A stretch of 64,000 nucleotides of DNA from Arthrobacter sp. ISL-48 (GTDB lineage Bacteria; Actinomycetota; Actinomycetes; Actinomycetales; Micrococcaceae), in contig NZ_JAGGPL010000002.1 in NCBI RefSeq assembly GCF_018613805.1, positions 62,001-126,000 on the forward strand, read 5' to 3'. The notes under the pieces are model-generated. The model was not told the origin of the DNA. It did not search any database and saw only the letters and a program-made list of their open reading frames with translations. How positions within the stretch are numbered: position 1 is the first letter of the stretch; every line of letters starts with the position of its first letter. Position numbers and translations under genes: made by a program. Shown piece by piece: positions 17,101 through 25,006 of this stretch.

Positions 17101-18188
17101 TGGGACGTGTCCTGGTGGCTCGGCAGGACAGCCTTGGCGACGTGCTGCTGGCTGGACCGGCGGTGCGCGCCGTGGCCAACGGCCGGCAGCCGGACGGAAG
17201 CCGGCCCAACCACGTGGTGATGTTGTGCGGCCGCCAAGGCGAGGGTGCGGCGGCCATGCTGCCCGGCGTCGCTGAGGTGTACAGCTGGGACTGCCCGTGG
17301 ATCGTGAACCCTGCCCCCAAAATGACGGGGCCGCACGCGGACAGGTTGATCGACTACGTGCGCAACTCCAGGATCACCGAGGCGGTAATCCTGACGTCCT
17401 TCCATCAGTCCCCGCTGCCACTGGCACTGCTGCTACGGCTGGCGGGCGTAGAGCGGATCAGTGGCGCCTCCACTGACTACGGTGGCTCTTTACTGGATGT
17501 CAGGCTGAAGCCCGGGGAAGACTTCCCCGAGGACCAGCCAGAGGCCGAGCGCGCGCTGGGGATCGCCCGGGCAGCCGGCTTCAGACTGCCGGCGGGCGAC
17601 GACGGAAAGCTGCGGGTGGGTCCGGTTCCGGACGTGCAGGAGTTGGTGGGCGCCGGCCCGTATGTGGTGGTCCACCCGGGAAGCGCGGTCCCGGCCAGAG
17701 CTTGGCCGCCCCTGCACCACGCCGCCGCCGTCGAGCTCCTCGAAGGTGCCGGTCATCGGGTGGTGGTGACTGGCGGTCCGGACGAAACGCCGCTGACGGC
17801 TACCGTGGCGGGCCCGTCGGCCCTTGACCTGGGCGGGCGCACCGACCTGGCCACCCTGGCCGGGGTCCTTGCCCGGGCAGACGCCGTGGTCACCGGTAAC
17901 ACTGGGCCTGCCCACCTGGCCGCGGCCGTGGGAACTCCCGTTGCCTGCCTCTTTTCCCCGGTGGTCCCGGCCGTCCGCTGGGCCCCCTACGGCGTTCCCC
18001 TTGAACTCCTCGGCGACCAAAACGCCGAGTGCCGGCTCACCAGGGCCCGTGTCTGTCCCGTCCCGGGGCACCCCTGCCTGGACTCCGTCTCACCCGAGGA
18101 GGTTGTACAGGCGGTGGAGCGGCTGATCGGCGGTGTCTCGTCCTTCAGTACCCACGTAAGTACCAGGAGAAAGGCCCGCGACCGATGA
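17100..18188 (+). CDS. Glycosyltransferase family 9, ADP-heptosyltransferase-like
   Basis: A 362-residue GT-B glycosyltransferase of family 9, the family of ADP-heptose:LPS heptosyltransferases. Visible motifs are VARQDSLGDVLLAGPAVRA at the N-terminus, YVVVHPGSAVPARAWP, TGGPDETP, and GRTDLATLAGVLARADAVVTGNTGPAHLAAAVGTPVACLFSP, which binds the nucleotide-heptose. The C-terminal PGHPCLDSVSPEEVV is also typical. Its ATG overlaps the gmhB stop by one base, and the neighbours make ADP-heptose, so heptosyl transfer is the natural reading. The acceptor in a Gram-positive cell is unknown. Confidence 0.82.
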   Translation: MGRVLVARQDSLGDVLLAGPAVRAVANGRQPDGSRPNHVVMLCGRQGEGAAAMLPGVAEVYSWDCPWIVNPAPKMTGPHADRLIDYVRNSRITEAVILTSFHQSPLPLALLLRLAGVERISGASTDYGGSLLDVRLKPGEDFPEDQPEAERALGIARAAGFRLPAGDDGKLRVGPVPDVQELVGAGPYVVVHPGSAVPARAWPPLHHAAAVELLEGAGHRVVVTGGPDETPLTATVAGPSALDLGGRTDLATLAGVLARADAVVTGNTGPAHLAAAVGTPVACLFSPVVPAVRWAPYGVPLELLGDQNAECRLTRARVCPVPGHPCLDSVSPEEVVQAVERLIGGVSSFSTHVSTRRKARDR

Positions 18189-19219
18189 GAATCCTGCTAT
18201 GGCATGTCCACGGGTCCTGGACGGACGCCTTTGTCCGGGGACCCCATGAATACCTGCTGCCTGTCCTCCCGGAGGGTGGCCCCTGGGGTCTCGGCCGTGC
18301 CGGCAGGGACTGGCCGGACTCAGTGCGGGAAGTGACACTGGCGGACCTCGACGCCGACCAGGTGGACGCCGTCGTTCTTCAGCGTCCGGAGGAAATCGCC
18401 GAAACGGCCAGGGCACTGGGACGGCAGCCGGGTGCCGACCTGCCGGCCGTGTATGTGGAACACAACACGCCAAAGGGCGATTTCCCGTTCACCCGGCATC
18501 CGCTTGCGGACCGGTCGGACATCCCCCTGGTGCACGTGACGCACTTCAACAGGCTCGCCTGGGACAGCGGCTCGGTCCCGACCCTGGTGATCGAGCATGG
18601 GATCCCGGACCCCGGGCAGCTCTACACGGGCGAACTGCCGGAGCTGGGCATCGTGGTTAACGAACCGGTGCGCAGGGGAAGGGTGACGGGGACGGACCTC
18701 CTTCCCGCCTTCGCCTCCGTCGCCCCGCTTCAGGTGTTCGGCATGAAGACAGAGGGGCTGGCCCTTGCCGCGGGAGTCGAGGAGTTGCGGCTCACCTCCC
18801 GCGGGGACCTGAAGACCAGCGAACTGCACCGCGAACTGGCCCGTTGCCGGGTCTACGTGCATCCCATGCGCTGGACGTCCCTGGGCCTGTCCCTCCTGGA
18901 GGCCATGCATCTGGGCATGCCCGTCGTTGCCCTGGCCACCACCGAAGCGCCGCGGGCGGTGCCACCGGAAGCGGGCGCCGTTTCGGCTGACGTCGACGAG
19001 TTGCTCCGCTGCGCCCGGCGGCTGGTTGCCAACCCGGAAGAAGCACGACGGCGGGGCGCCGCGGCCAGGGAGGCGGCGCTGGCACGCTACGGCCTGGGCA
19101 AGTTCCTGGACCGCTGGGATGTTTTCCTGGCAGACCTGCGCGCCCGTCCGCGGCACTCCGATAACGAACGTCCGGAAGAGCAGATCCTTGTTCCGGCGCG
19201 AGAGAGGAACACCCCTTGA
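18185..19219 (+). CDS. GT-B glycosyltransferase (group 1-like)
   Basis: A 344-residue GT-B fold enzyme. The N-terminal part begins MRILLWHVHGSWTDAFVRGPHEY, with YVEHNTPKG and VHVTHFNRLAWDSG typical of this actinobacterial group. The C-terminal nucleotide-sugar motif is YVHPMRWTSLGLSLLEAMHLGMPVVALATTEAP, an EX7E-like region with Leu-Gly-Leu-Ser ahead of the conserved Glu. It starts in the stop codon of the GT9 gene (ATGA) and ends overlapping the next gene. Donor and acceptor are unknown; the context suggests it builds the same glycan as the heptosyltransferase. Confidence 0.78.
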   Translation: MRILLWHVHGSWTDAFVRGPHEYLLPVLPEGGPWGLGRAGRDWPDSVREVTLADLDADQVDAVVLQRPEEIAETARALGRQPGADLPAVYVEHNTPKGDFPFTRHPLADRSDIPLVHVTHFNRLAWDSGSVPTLVIEHGIPDPGQLYTGELPELGIVVNEPVRRGRVTGTDLLPAFASVAPLQVFGMKTEGLALAAGVEELRLTSRGDLKTSELHRELARCRVYVHPMRWTSLGLSLLEAMHLGMPVVALATTEAPRAVPPEAGAVSADVDELLRCARRLVANPEEARRRGAAAREAALARYGLGKFLDRWDVFLADLRARPRHSDNERPEEQILVPARERNTP

Positions 19220-20469
19220 AGATCTCGATGGTTTCAGAACACGCCAGCCCGCTGGCGGCACTCGGCGGGGTGGACGCCGGCGGCCAGAACGTCCATGTCG
19301 CAGCCTTGTCAGCTGCGCTGGCCAAGCGGGGCCACAACGTCACCGTCTACACCCGGAGGGATGCAACGGAGCTTCCGTACAGGGTGAAAGTGGGGCGCCG
19401 GCTGGAAGTGGTGCACGTGGAGGCCGGACCGGCCTGCCACATCCCCAAGGATGAACTGCTTCCCTTCATGGGGGAGCTGGCGGACGGCATCGCCCGGGAC
19501 TGGGGCCAGCGGCCACCGGACGTGGTCCACGGCCACTTCTGGATGTCCGGGCTGGCAGCACTCGATGCGGCACGCAGGGAAAACGCAGGTTACCGCGTCC
19601 CCGTCGTCCAGACCTTCCATGCACTCGGCACTGTCAAGCGCAGGCACCAGGGCCTTGAAGACACCAGCCCCCCTGAGCGCCGCTGGCTTGAGCCCGGCGT
19701 GGCACGCTCCGCAGACCGGATTATCGCCACCTGCTCAGATGAGGTGTTCGAACTCAAATCCATGGGCATCAAGACCGGCAAAATATCGATTGCCCCATGC
19801 GGCGTGGACCTTGGCCTCTTTTCCGCCACCGGATCCTCGGACCCAAAGCCTCGCAGCCACCGCATTCTCTCCGTCGGCAGGCTGGTTCCCCGCAAGGGTG
19901 TGGACCTGGTGATCCGGGCACTTCCGCTCCTCAGCGACGCCGGGTTCGACGACGTCGAACTCCTCATCGTGGGCGGCGGCGGCGACTCGAGTGCCCTGTA
20001 CTCCGACCGGGAAGTGCGGCGGCTCCTGGACCTAGCCGCTGAACTGGGCGTTTCGGACAAAGTGTCACTTCAGGGGCAGGTGCCACGGGCCGCCATGCCC
20101 GGGATCTTCCGGAGCGCCGACGCTGTGGTTTGCTCCCCCTGGTATGAGCCTTTTGGCATCGTTCCGCTGGAAGCGATGGCCTGCGGCGTGCCCGTGGTGG
20201 CCGCGGCCGTGGGCGGCCTCCGTGACACTGTGGTGGACCACAACACCGGGCTGCACGTGCCGCCGCGGGACCCGGAGGCAATCGCGTCGGCGCTGGCCCT
20301 CCTGCTGGGCGATCCGGCGCTTCGGGCCGAACTGGGGGCGGCCGGGCAGCACCGTGCGAGCTCGCGGTATTCGTGGGACCGGGTGGCCGCCGAAACTGAA
20401 AAGGCGTATCAGCTGGCGGCCGCAGGAATCTCGGCCGGCAGGGTCCCGATGGAAGGAGCTGCGCTGTGA
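19216..20469 (+). CDS. Glycosyltransferase family 4 (GT-B)
   Basis: A 417-residue GT4 enzyme. The N-terminus MKISMVSEHASPLAALGGVDAGGQNVHV is like that of MshA and sucrose-phosphate-synthase-type GT4 proteins. The donor-binding half contains SVGRLVPRKGVDLVIRALPLL, ADAVVCSPWYEPFGIVPLEAMACGVPVVAAAVGGL (the EX7E motif with both Glu), and HVPPRDPEAIASAL. It starts at a TTG that overlaps the previous stop (TTGA) after GAGAGAGGAA. It is not assigned as MshA because of its operon position; it more likely adds a sugar to a heptose-containing glycan. Confidence 0.8.
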   Translation: MKISMVSEHASPLAALGGVDAGGQNVHVAALSAALAKRGHNVTVYTRRDATELPYRVKVGRRLEVVHVEAGPACHIPKDELLPFMGELADGIARDWGQRPPDVVHGHFWMSGLAALDAARRENAGYRVPVVQTFHALGTVKRRHQGLEDTSPPERRWLEPGVARSADRIIATCSDEVFELKSMGIKTGKISIAPCGVDLGLFSATGSSDPKPRSHRILSVGRLVPRKGVDLVIRALPLLSDAGFDDVELLIVGGGGDSSALYSDREVRRLLDLAAELGVSDKVSLQGQVPRAAMPGIFRSADAVVCSPWYEPFGIVPLEAMACGVPVVAAAVGGLRDTVVDHNTGLHVPPRDPEAIASALALLLGDPALRAELGAAGQHRASSRYSWDRVAAETEKAYQLAAAGISAGRVPMEGAAL

Positions 20470-21221
20470 CTGCCGAATGGTCCCTTCGTGAGGCCGATCT
20501 CCCGGCCGTTGCGCTTCCCGACGCCCGCCCACCCGGCCGTGTTTCACCGCTGCCTTCCCGGGCGCCTTCCCCGCTGCCTTCCGCACAAGGCAGTCCAGCC
20601 TTCGTGGACCCTGCGTCCGCGAATGCCGTGCGTCTGCACCTGGACAACGTCCTTCCTGCCTTGGAGTCCCTCCGCAGCCAGTCCGGCACGCTGGCGGCCT
20701 GGGGCGTCGAGCTCGCGCAGCGGCTGCTCCGGGGGCAACGGCTCCTGGCCGCCGGCAACGGCGGATCCGCGGCCGAGGCCCAGCACCTGACCGCTGAACT
20801 GGTGGGACGGTTCGACGGCGAACGTATCCCGTTTTCCGCGATCTCGCTGCACGCGGAAAGCTCGGCGGTGACGGCCATTGCTAACGACTACGGCTACGAC
20901 GAGCTGTTCGCCCGCCAGGTCCGTGCCCACGGCCGGTCCGGGGACGTGTTGGTCCTGCTGTCCACGAGCGGCAAAAGCCCCAACCTGCTGCGGGCAGTGG
21001 AAGCAGCCTCCAGGCTCAACATCACCACCTGGGCGCTGACCGGCCCGGGGCCCAACGCCCTGGCAACAGCCTGCGACGAGGCGGTGATGATCGACGCCCT
21101 CAATGCCAATGCCCAGGAGGGTCACCTGATTGCCCTGCACAGCATCTGCCGGGCCTTCGACCTGGAGGTCAGCCGGCGCAGCGCCGGCATGTCTGCAAGT
21201 GAATGGGATAGCAGGCCATGA
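20466..21221 (+). CDS. gmhA: Sedoheptulose-7-phosphate isomerase (SIS domain, GmhA-like)
   Basis: A 251-residue protein with a Pro/Ala/Ser-rich N-terminal extension (about 45 residues) followed by a SIS domain. The GmhA signature AAGNGGSAAEAQHLTAELVGRF is at about residues 95-116. AVTAIANDYGYDELFARQV, VLVLLSTSGKSPNLLRAVEAA and the C-terminal LIALHSICRAFD follow. GmhA converts sedoheptulose 7-phosphate to D-glycero-D-manno-heptose 7-phosphate, the entry step of the pathway. The GTG start overlaps the GT4 stop, and the stop overlaps hldE. The N-terminal extension is not normal for GmhA. Confidence 0.85.
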   Translation: MTAEWSLREADLPAVALPDARPPGRVSPLPSRAPSPLPSAQGSPAFVDPASANAVRLHLDNVLPALESLRSQSGTLAAWGVELAQRLLRGQRLLAAGNGGSAAEAQHLTAELVGRFDGERIPFSAISLHAESSAVTAIANDYGYDELFARQVRAHGRSGDVLVLLSTSGKSPNLLRAVEAASRLNITTWALTGPGPNALATACDEAVMIDALNANAQEGHLIALHSICRAFDLEVSRRSAGMSASEWDSRP

Positions 21222-22654
21222 GGATCGTGGTGGTGGGCGATGTTCTCCTCGATGTGGACCTCTCCGGCGAGGCCACACGCCTGAGCCCCGATGCCCCGGT
21301 GCCGGTGGTCGACGTTTCTGGCATCAGGCGCCGTGCCGGCGGAGCCGGTCTGGTGGCGCGAATGCTGGCCGAGGACGGCTGGCCCGTCACCCTCGTGACG
21401 GTTCTGGCAGACGACGACGCCGGCCGGCAGCTTGAGGAGGCACTCTCGGGCGTCCGGATCGTGTCCGGTCCCACCAGCTTTCCAACACCGGTCAAGACCC
21501 GGGTCCGGGCCGGATCGCACCCAGTGGTCCGTTTCGACCAGGGCTGCGGCAGGACGCCGGTGCCGGACGTCACCTCCGCGATGCTGCGGGCCGTGGAGAA
21601 CGCCGAAGCGATCATTGTCGCCGACTACGGCCGCGGATTGGCAGCCAACCCCCAGCTGAGGGAACTCCTGGCGCGGCTGGCCGATGATGTGCCCATCGTC
21701 TGGGATCCACATCCCGCGGGTGAGGCTCCCGTGCCCGGCGTCTCGGTGGTCACGCCCAATCTTTCGGAGGCGCACAAGCTTTCGCAGGCGCCCAAGCTTT
21801 CGCAGGCGCACAAGCTTTCGCAGGCGCCCAAGGGGACGGGCAACACATCCTCCCGGCCAGTCGGGAGAGACTCCTCGGACGGAGCCGGTGAAGTGGCCGG
21901 AATCCTGCTGGACATGTGGCGCAGCCACGCCGTCCTGGTAACCACGGGGGAGCGCGGGGCTGTTCTGCTGCGGCAGCGTGGCGGGGCACCCCGGCGGGTT
22001 CCGGCGCCCCGGGTTGAGGTGGCTGATCCCTGCGGGGCGGGTGACAGGCTGGCCGCCAGCCTGGCCGTCCATCTGGTGGGCGGCCGCGACCTTGAGGATG
22101 CCGCAATGCTGGCAGTTCATGAGGCCGCTGACTTCCTGGCGGCCGGCGGTGTTGCGTCATTACCGGATCCTCCTTCGCCGGGCAAACGGAGGCACCGGAC
22201 CACCGAGCCACTGTTGCTGGCCCGCAGCGTCCGGGAGAACGGCGGCATGGTGGTGGCCACCGGAGGCTGTTTCGACTTGCTGCACGCAGGCCACGTCAGG
22301 TCCCTCGCCGCCGCGCGCGAACTGGGCGACTGCCTCATTGTCTGCCTGAACGCGGATGACTCAGTGCGCCGCCTGAAGGGCGAGCAGCGCCCCATCATGA
22401 ACCAGCAGGACCGGGCCGAGCTGTTGCTGGCGCTGGAATGCGTGGACGCCGTGATGATTTTCGGCGAGGACACCCCGGAGACCGCGCTGGACCGCCTCCG
22501 CCCGGACATCTGGGTGAAGGGCGGCGACTACCGGGGAGCCCGCCTTCCGGAAGCCGAGTTGGTGGAGAGCTGGGGCGGGCGCTGCGTCACCGTCCCCTAC
22601 CATCCGGCCCGCTCCACCACTGGCCTGGCGGACGCTTTGGCCAAAGTCAGCTAA
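21218..22654 (+). CDS. hldE: HldE-like heptose 7-phosphate kinase / heptose 1-phosphate nucleotidyltransferase (copy 1, divergent)
   Basis: A 478-residue fusion of a PfkB-family kinase (about 1-310) and an HxGH nucleotidyltransferase (about 345-478). The kinase half shows IVVVGDVLLD, ADYGRGLAAN and ADPCGAGDRLAAS with the catalytic Asp. It lacks the Asn of the substrate motif (GGAGLVA where copy 2 has GGAANTA) and has Arg where GAGD-Thr is usual. The transferase half shows GGCFDLLHAGHVRSLAAA, VRRLKGEQRPI and WVKGGDY. A four-fold six-residue repeat interrupts the kinase domain at 182-205. It probably works with the second copy at 25007. It is the last gene of the coupled operon. Confidence 0.8.
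   Translation: MRIVVVGDVLLDVDLSGEATRLSPDAPVPVVDVSGIRRRAGGAGLVARMLAEDGWPVTLVTVLADDDAGRQLEEALSGVRIVSGPTSFPTPVKTRVRAGSHPVVRFDQGCGRTPVPDVTSAMLRAVENAEAIIVADYGRGLAANPQLRELLARLADDVPIVWDPHPAGEAPVPGVSVVTPNLSEAHKLSQAPKLSQAHKLSQAPKGTGNTSSRPVGRDSSDGAGEVAGILLDMWRSHAVLVTTGERGAVLLRQRGGAPRRVPAPRVEVADPCGAGDRLAASLAVHLVGGRDLEDAAMLAVHEAADFLAAGGVASLPDPPSPGKRRHRTTEPLLLARSVRENGGMVVATGGCFDLLHAGHVRSLAAARELGDCLIVCLNADDSVRRLKGEQRPIMNQQDRAELLLALECVDAVMIFGEDTPETALDRLRPDIWVKGGDYRGARLPEAELVESWGGRCVTVPYHPARSTTGLADALAKVS
21761..21832 (+). repeat. 18-bp x 4 in-frame tandem repeat inside hldE copy 1
   Basis: Four 18-bp units (21761-21778, 21779-21796, 21797-21814, 21815-21832) encode LSEAHK, LSQAPK, LSQAHK, LSQAPK. Units 2 and 4 are identical, so there is also a 36-bp higher-order period. 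The first unit is the ancestral kinase sequence after TPN, so the array expanded in place. Confidence 0.9.
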
Positions 22655-22749
22655 AGCCCGCGCTTACCGCACATCTCCCCGCAAAGTAGTCCCGAACAAG
22701 AAGTTCCCAACAAAAGACCTCACGAGAAGTCCTGAGCGAAAGGAACACC

Positions 22750-23451
22750 ATGAACACAGAGACATCCTGGCCCGGCCGGATCCTCGTCACCGGAGGTGCC
22801 TCCGGGTTGGGGGCCGCCGTCGTCGAGGCCGTCCTTAAGGCCGGCGGCACGCCGGTGGTGCTGGACCGCGATATCAGCACTGTCGCCGCCGTGAAAGCGT
22901 TCGAAGTGGACGTTTCGGACCGCCCGTCGGTGGAACAGGCCGTCCAGGATGCCGCAGAGTCCTTGGGTGGGCTGGACGCCGTGGTTACCGCGGCCGGAAT
23001 CGACCGCTGCGGCAAGCTGGCGGACGTCGCCGCCGACGAGTGGGAGAAGGTGATCGGCGTCAACCTGATGGGGACGGTTTCCGTGGTCCGGGCTGCCCTG
23101 CCTTACCTGAAAACCTCCCACGGCCGGGTGGTGACTGTCGCTTCCACCCTGGGCAAGAGGGCGGTGGCCGATGCCACGGCGTACTGCGCCTCCAAGTTCG
23201 GCGTGGTGGGCTTCAGCCATGCCCTGGCCGCGGAGACCGGCGGGGAAATCGGTGTGACCACCATGATCCCCGGCGGCATGAAGACGCACTTCTTTGATGA
23301 CCGGACCGAGCAGTACAAACCCCAGGACGACTCCCGGCTCAACAACCCGGGCAACGTGGCACAGGCCATCCTTTTCGTGCTTTCCCAACCCACGGGCTGC
23401 GAGGTCCGGGAAATGCTGATCTGCCACGAGGAGGAAGGCTCCTGGCCGTGA
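22750..23451 (+). CDS. Short-chain dehydrogenase/reductase
   Basis: A 233-residue classical SDR. The cofactor motif is RILVTGGASGLGAAVVEAVL (TGxxxGxG), with DVSDRPSVEQAV, NLMGT and VVTVASTLGKRAVADATAYCASKFGVVGFSHAL containing the Ser-Tyr-Lys triad. IPGGMKTHFFDD follows. It is not HldD-like: it is about 80 residues too short and lacks the extended-SDR layout, so it is not an obvious heptose epimerase. It follows hldE after a 95-bp gap with its own ribosome site (GAAAGGAA), and is likely part of the same locus. The substrate is unknown. Confidence 0.82.
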   Translation: MNTETSWPGRILVTGGASGLGAAVVEAVLKAGGTPVVLDRDISTVAAVKAFEVDVSDRPSVEQAVQDAAESLGGLDAVVTAAGIDRCGKLADVAADEWEKVIGVNLMGTVSVVRAALPYLKTSHGRVVTVASTLGKRAVADATAYCASKFGVVGFSHALAAETGGEIGVTTMIPGGMKTHFFDDRTEQYKPQDDSRLNNPGNVAQAILFVLSQPTGCEVREMLICHEEEGSWP

Positions 23452-23549
23452 GGAACTGTGTGTAAACGCCCCGGCAAGGGGTACGGAGCAAGGGGTACAG
23501 AACCAGGTGTAAGGAACGGCACAGGAGAAGTGCGTACGGAAGGAGTTCC

Positions 23550-24998
23550 ATGCATACGACTGCCATGACAACCACGGCTGAACCGCCAACCGGTACCAAC
23601 CACACAGAGGGTCCCGGCACCATCACCATCAGGGATCCCCGCACCGGGGAAATCCTGTGGACTGTCCTGGAAACGGAGCCTGGTGCGGCAACCCACGCCG
23701 TGCAAGCGGCCCGGAGTGCCGCAGCAGGGTGGGCCTCCACGTCGCCGGCGGAGCGGGGCGCGTGCCTGCGGGCGGCGGCACAAGCCCTCGCGGCCGCGGC
23801 ACCGGTACTCGCCGGACTCAACAGCAGTGAAACCGGGCGGCCGGTCGAGGAGGCCCTGGCAGGGATCGCGGCCGGGGTATCCACCTTGGAGCAGTACGCC
23901 GAACTGGGTCCCGTGCACCGCGGACACAGCCTCCGGGGAAATCAGCTGGCGTCCGACTACACCTTGGCCGAACCACGTGGCGTCGCCGTCGTCCTCACCC
24001 CATGGAACGACCCCGTGGCCGTGGCCTGCGGACTGATCGGTGCCGCATTGGTCACGGGCAACACCGTGGTCCATAAGCCCAGCGAGCGCTGCCCCCGCCT
24101 GGGCGAATTCCTTGGGGAAGTACTGGCGCCGTCCTTTCCGCCGGGCGTTCTCGTCACCGTCTCCGGAGGAGCCGGCGTCGGGACTCTCCTGACCCAGGCC
24201 GGGGTGGATGTGATTGCCCATGTTGGTTCGAGCGCTTCCGGGGCAAAGATAGCCGAGGCCGCGGTCCTTAACGGCGCCCACGTCATCCGGGAGAACGGCG
24301 GCAACGATCCCCTGCTGGTGGACCGCGACGTTGATCCTGCGTGGGCCGCCGAGCAGGCGGCCATCGGGGCTTTCAGTAACAGCGGCCAGATCTGCACGTC
24401 CGTGGAACGCATCTACGTCCATGAGGCCATCGCCACTGAATTTTGCGCGGCGCTGGAGGCCGAGGCAGCGCTCCGCAACGCCAACGCAACCGTGGCTCCG
24501 CTCGTGGATGCGCGCCTGCGGGATTCCGTCCATGCCCAGGTGGCGCAGGCCGTAAAGCTTGGGGCGAAGGCTGTGGAAGGCGGCCGGGTGCCCGACGGGC
24601 CGGGTGCCTTCTACCCCGCCACGGTACTGCTGAATTGCGCAGACAACATGGACGTGATGACGGAGGAAACCTTCGGTCCGGTGGCGCCGGTGCAGGTGGT
24701 GGAAACTTTCGACGACGGCCTAAAGCTGGCGGGAAGCGGCCGCTACGGCCTGGCCGCCACTGTGCTGACGGGAAGTATCGCCCATGCCCAGCAAGCCATC
24801 GCGGCCCTCCCCGTGGGGACCGTGAAGATCAACGAGGTTTTCGGTGGCGCTCCTGGCGGCGCAGCCCAGCCGCGAGGCGAGAGCGGCCATGGCTTTGGCT
24901 ACGGGCCCGAGCTCCTGGATGAATTCACGCGCGTGAAGGTGGTCCACGTCGCCGCGCCGCCCCCGTATGCCGCGCCGCCCCCGCAGGACCAGGACTAG
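23550..24998 (+). CDS. Aldehyde dehydrogenase family protein
   Basis: A 482-residue NAD(P)-dependent aldehyde dehydrogenase. The cofactor-binding region has LTPWNDPVAVACGLIGAALVTGNTVVHKPSERCP. The general-base Glu is in RENGGNDPLLVD and the nucleophile in SNSGQICTSVERIYVHE. EETFGPVAPV is the distal motif. The usual ELGG element is ENGG here, keeping the Glu. A strong GGAAGGAG site precedes the ATG. It ends eight bases before hldE copy 2, so it belongs to the sugar locus and may oxidise a sugar-derived aldehyde to an acid (inference). Confidence 0.85.
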   Translation: MHTTAMTTTAEPPTGTNHTEGPGTITIRDPRTGEILWTVLETEPGAATHAVQAARSAAAGWASTSPAERGACLRAAAQALAAAAPVLAGLNSSETGRPVEEALAGIAAGVSTLEQYAELGPVHRGHSLRGNQLASDYTLAEPRGVAVVLTPWNDPVAVACGLIGAALVTGNTVVHKPSERCPRLGEFLGEVLAPSFPPGVLVTVSGGAGVGTLLTQAGVDVIAHVGSSASGAKIAEAAVLNGAHVIRENGGNDPLLVDRDVDPAWAAEQAAIGAFSNSGQICTSVERIYVHEAIATEFCAALEAEAALRNANATVAPLVDARLRDSVHAQVAQAVKLGAKAVEGGRVPDGPGAFYPATVLLNCADNMDVMTEETFGPVAPVQVVETFDDGLKLAGSGRYGLAATVLTGSIAHAQQAIAALPVGTVKINEVFGGAPGGAAQPRGESGHGFGYGPELLDEFTRVKVVHVAAPPPYAAPPPQDQD

Positions 24999-25006
24999 GA
25001 GCAGCA

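Noticed and set aside
23103..24533. Long reverse-strand open frame (476 codons) opposite the SDR and aldehyde dehydrogenase genes
   Set aside because: It mirrors two well-supported genes and its product has no recognisable motif; long antisense frames are common in high-GC DNA.
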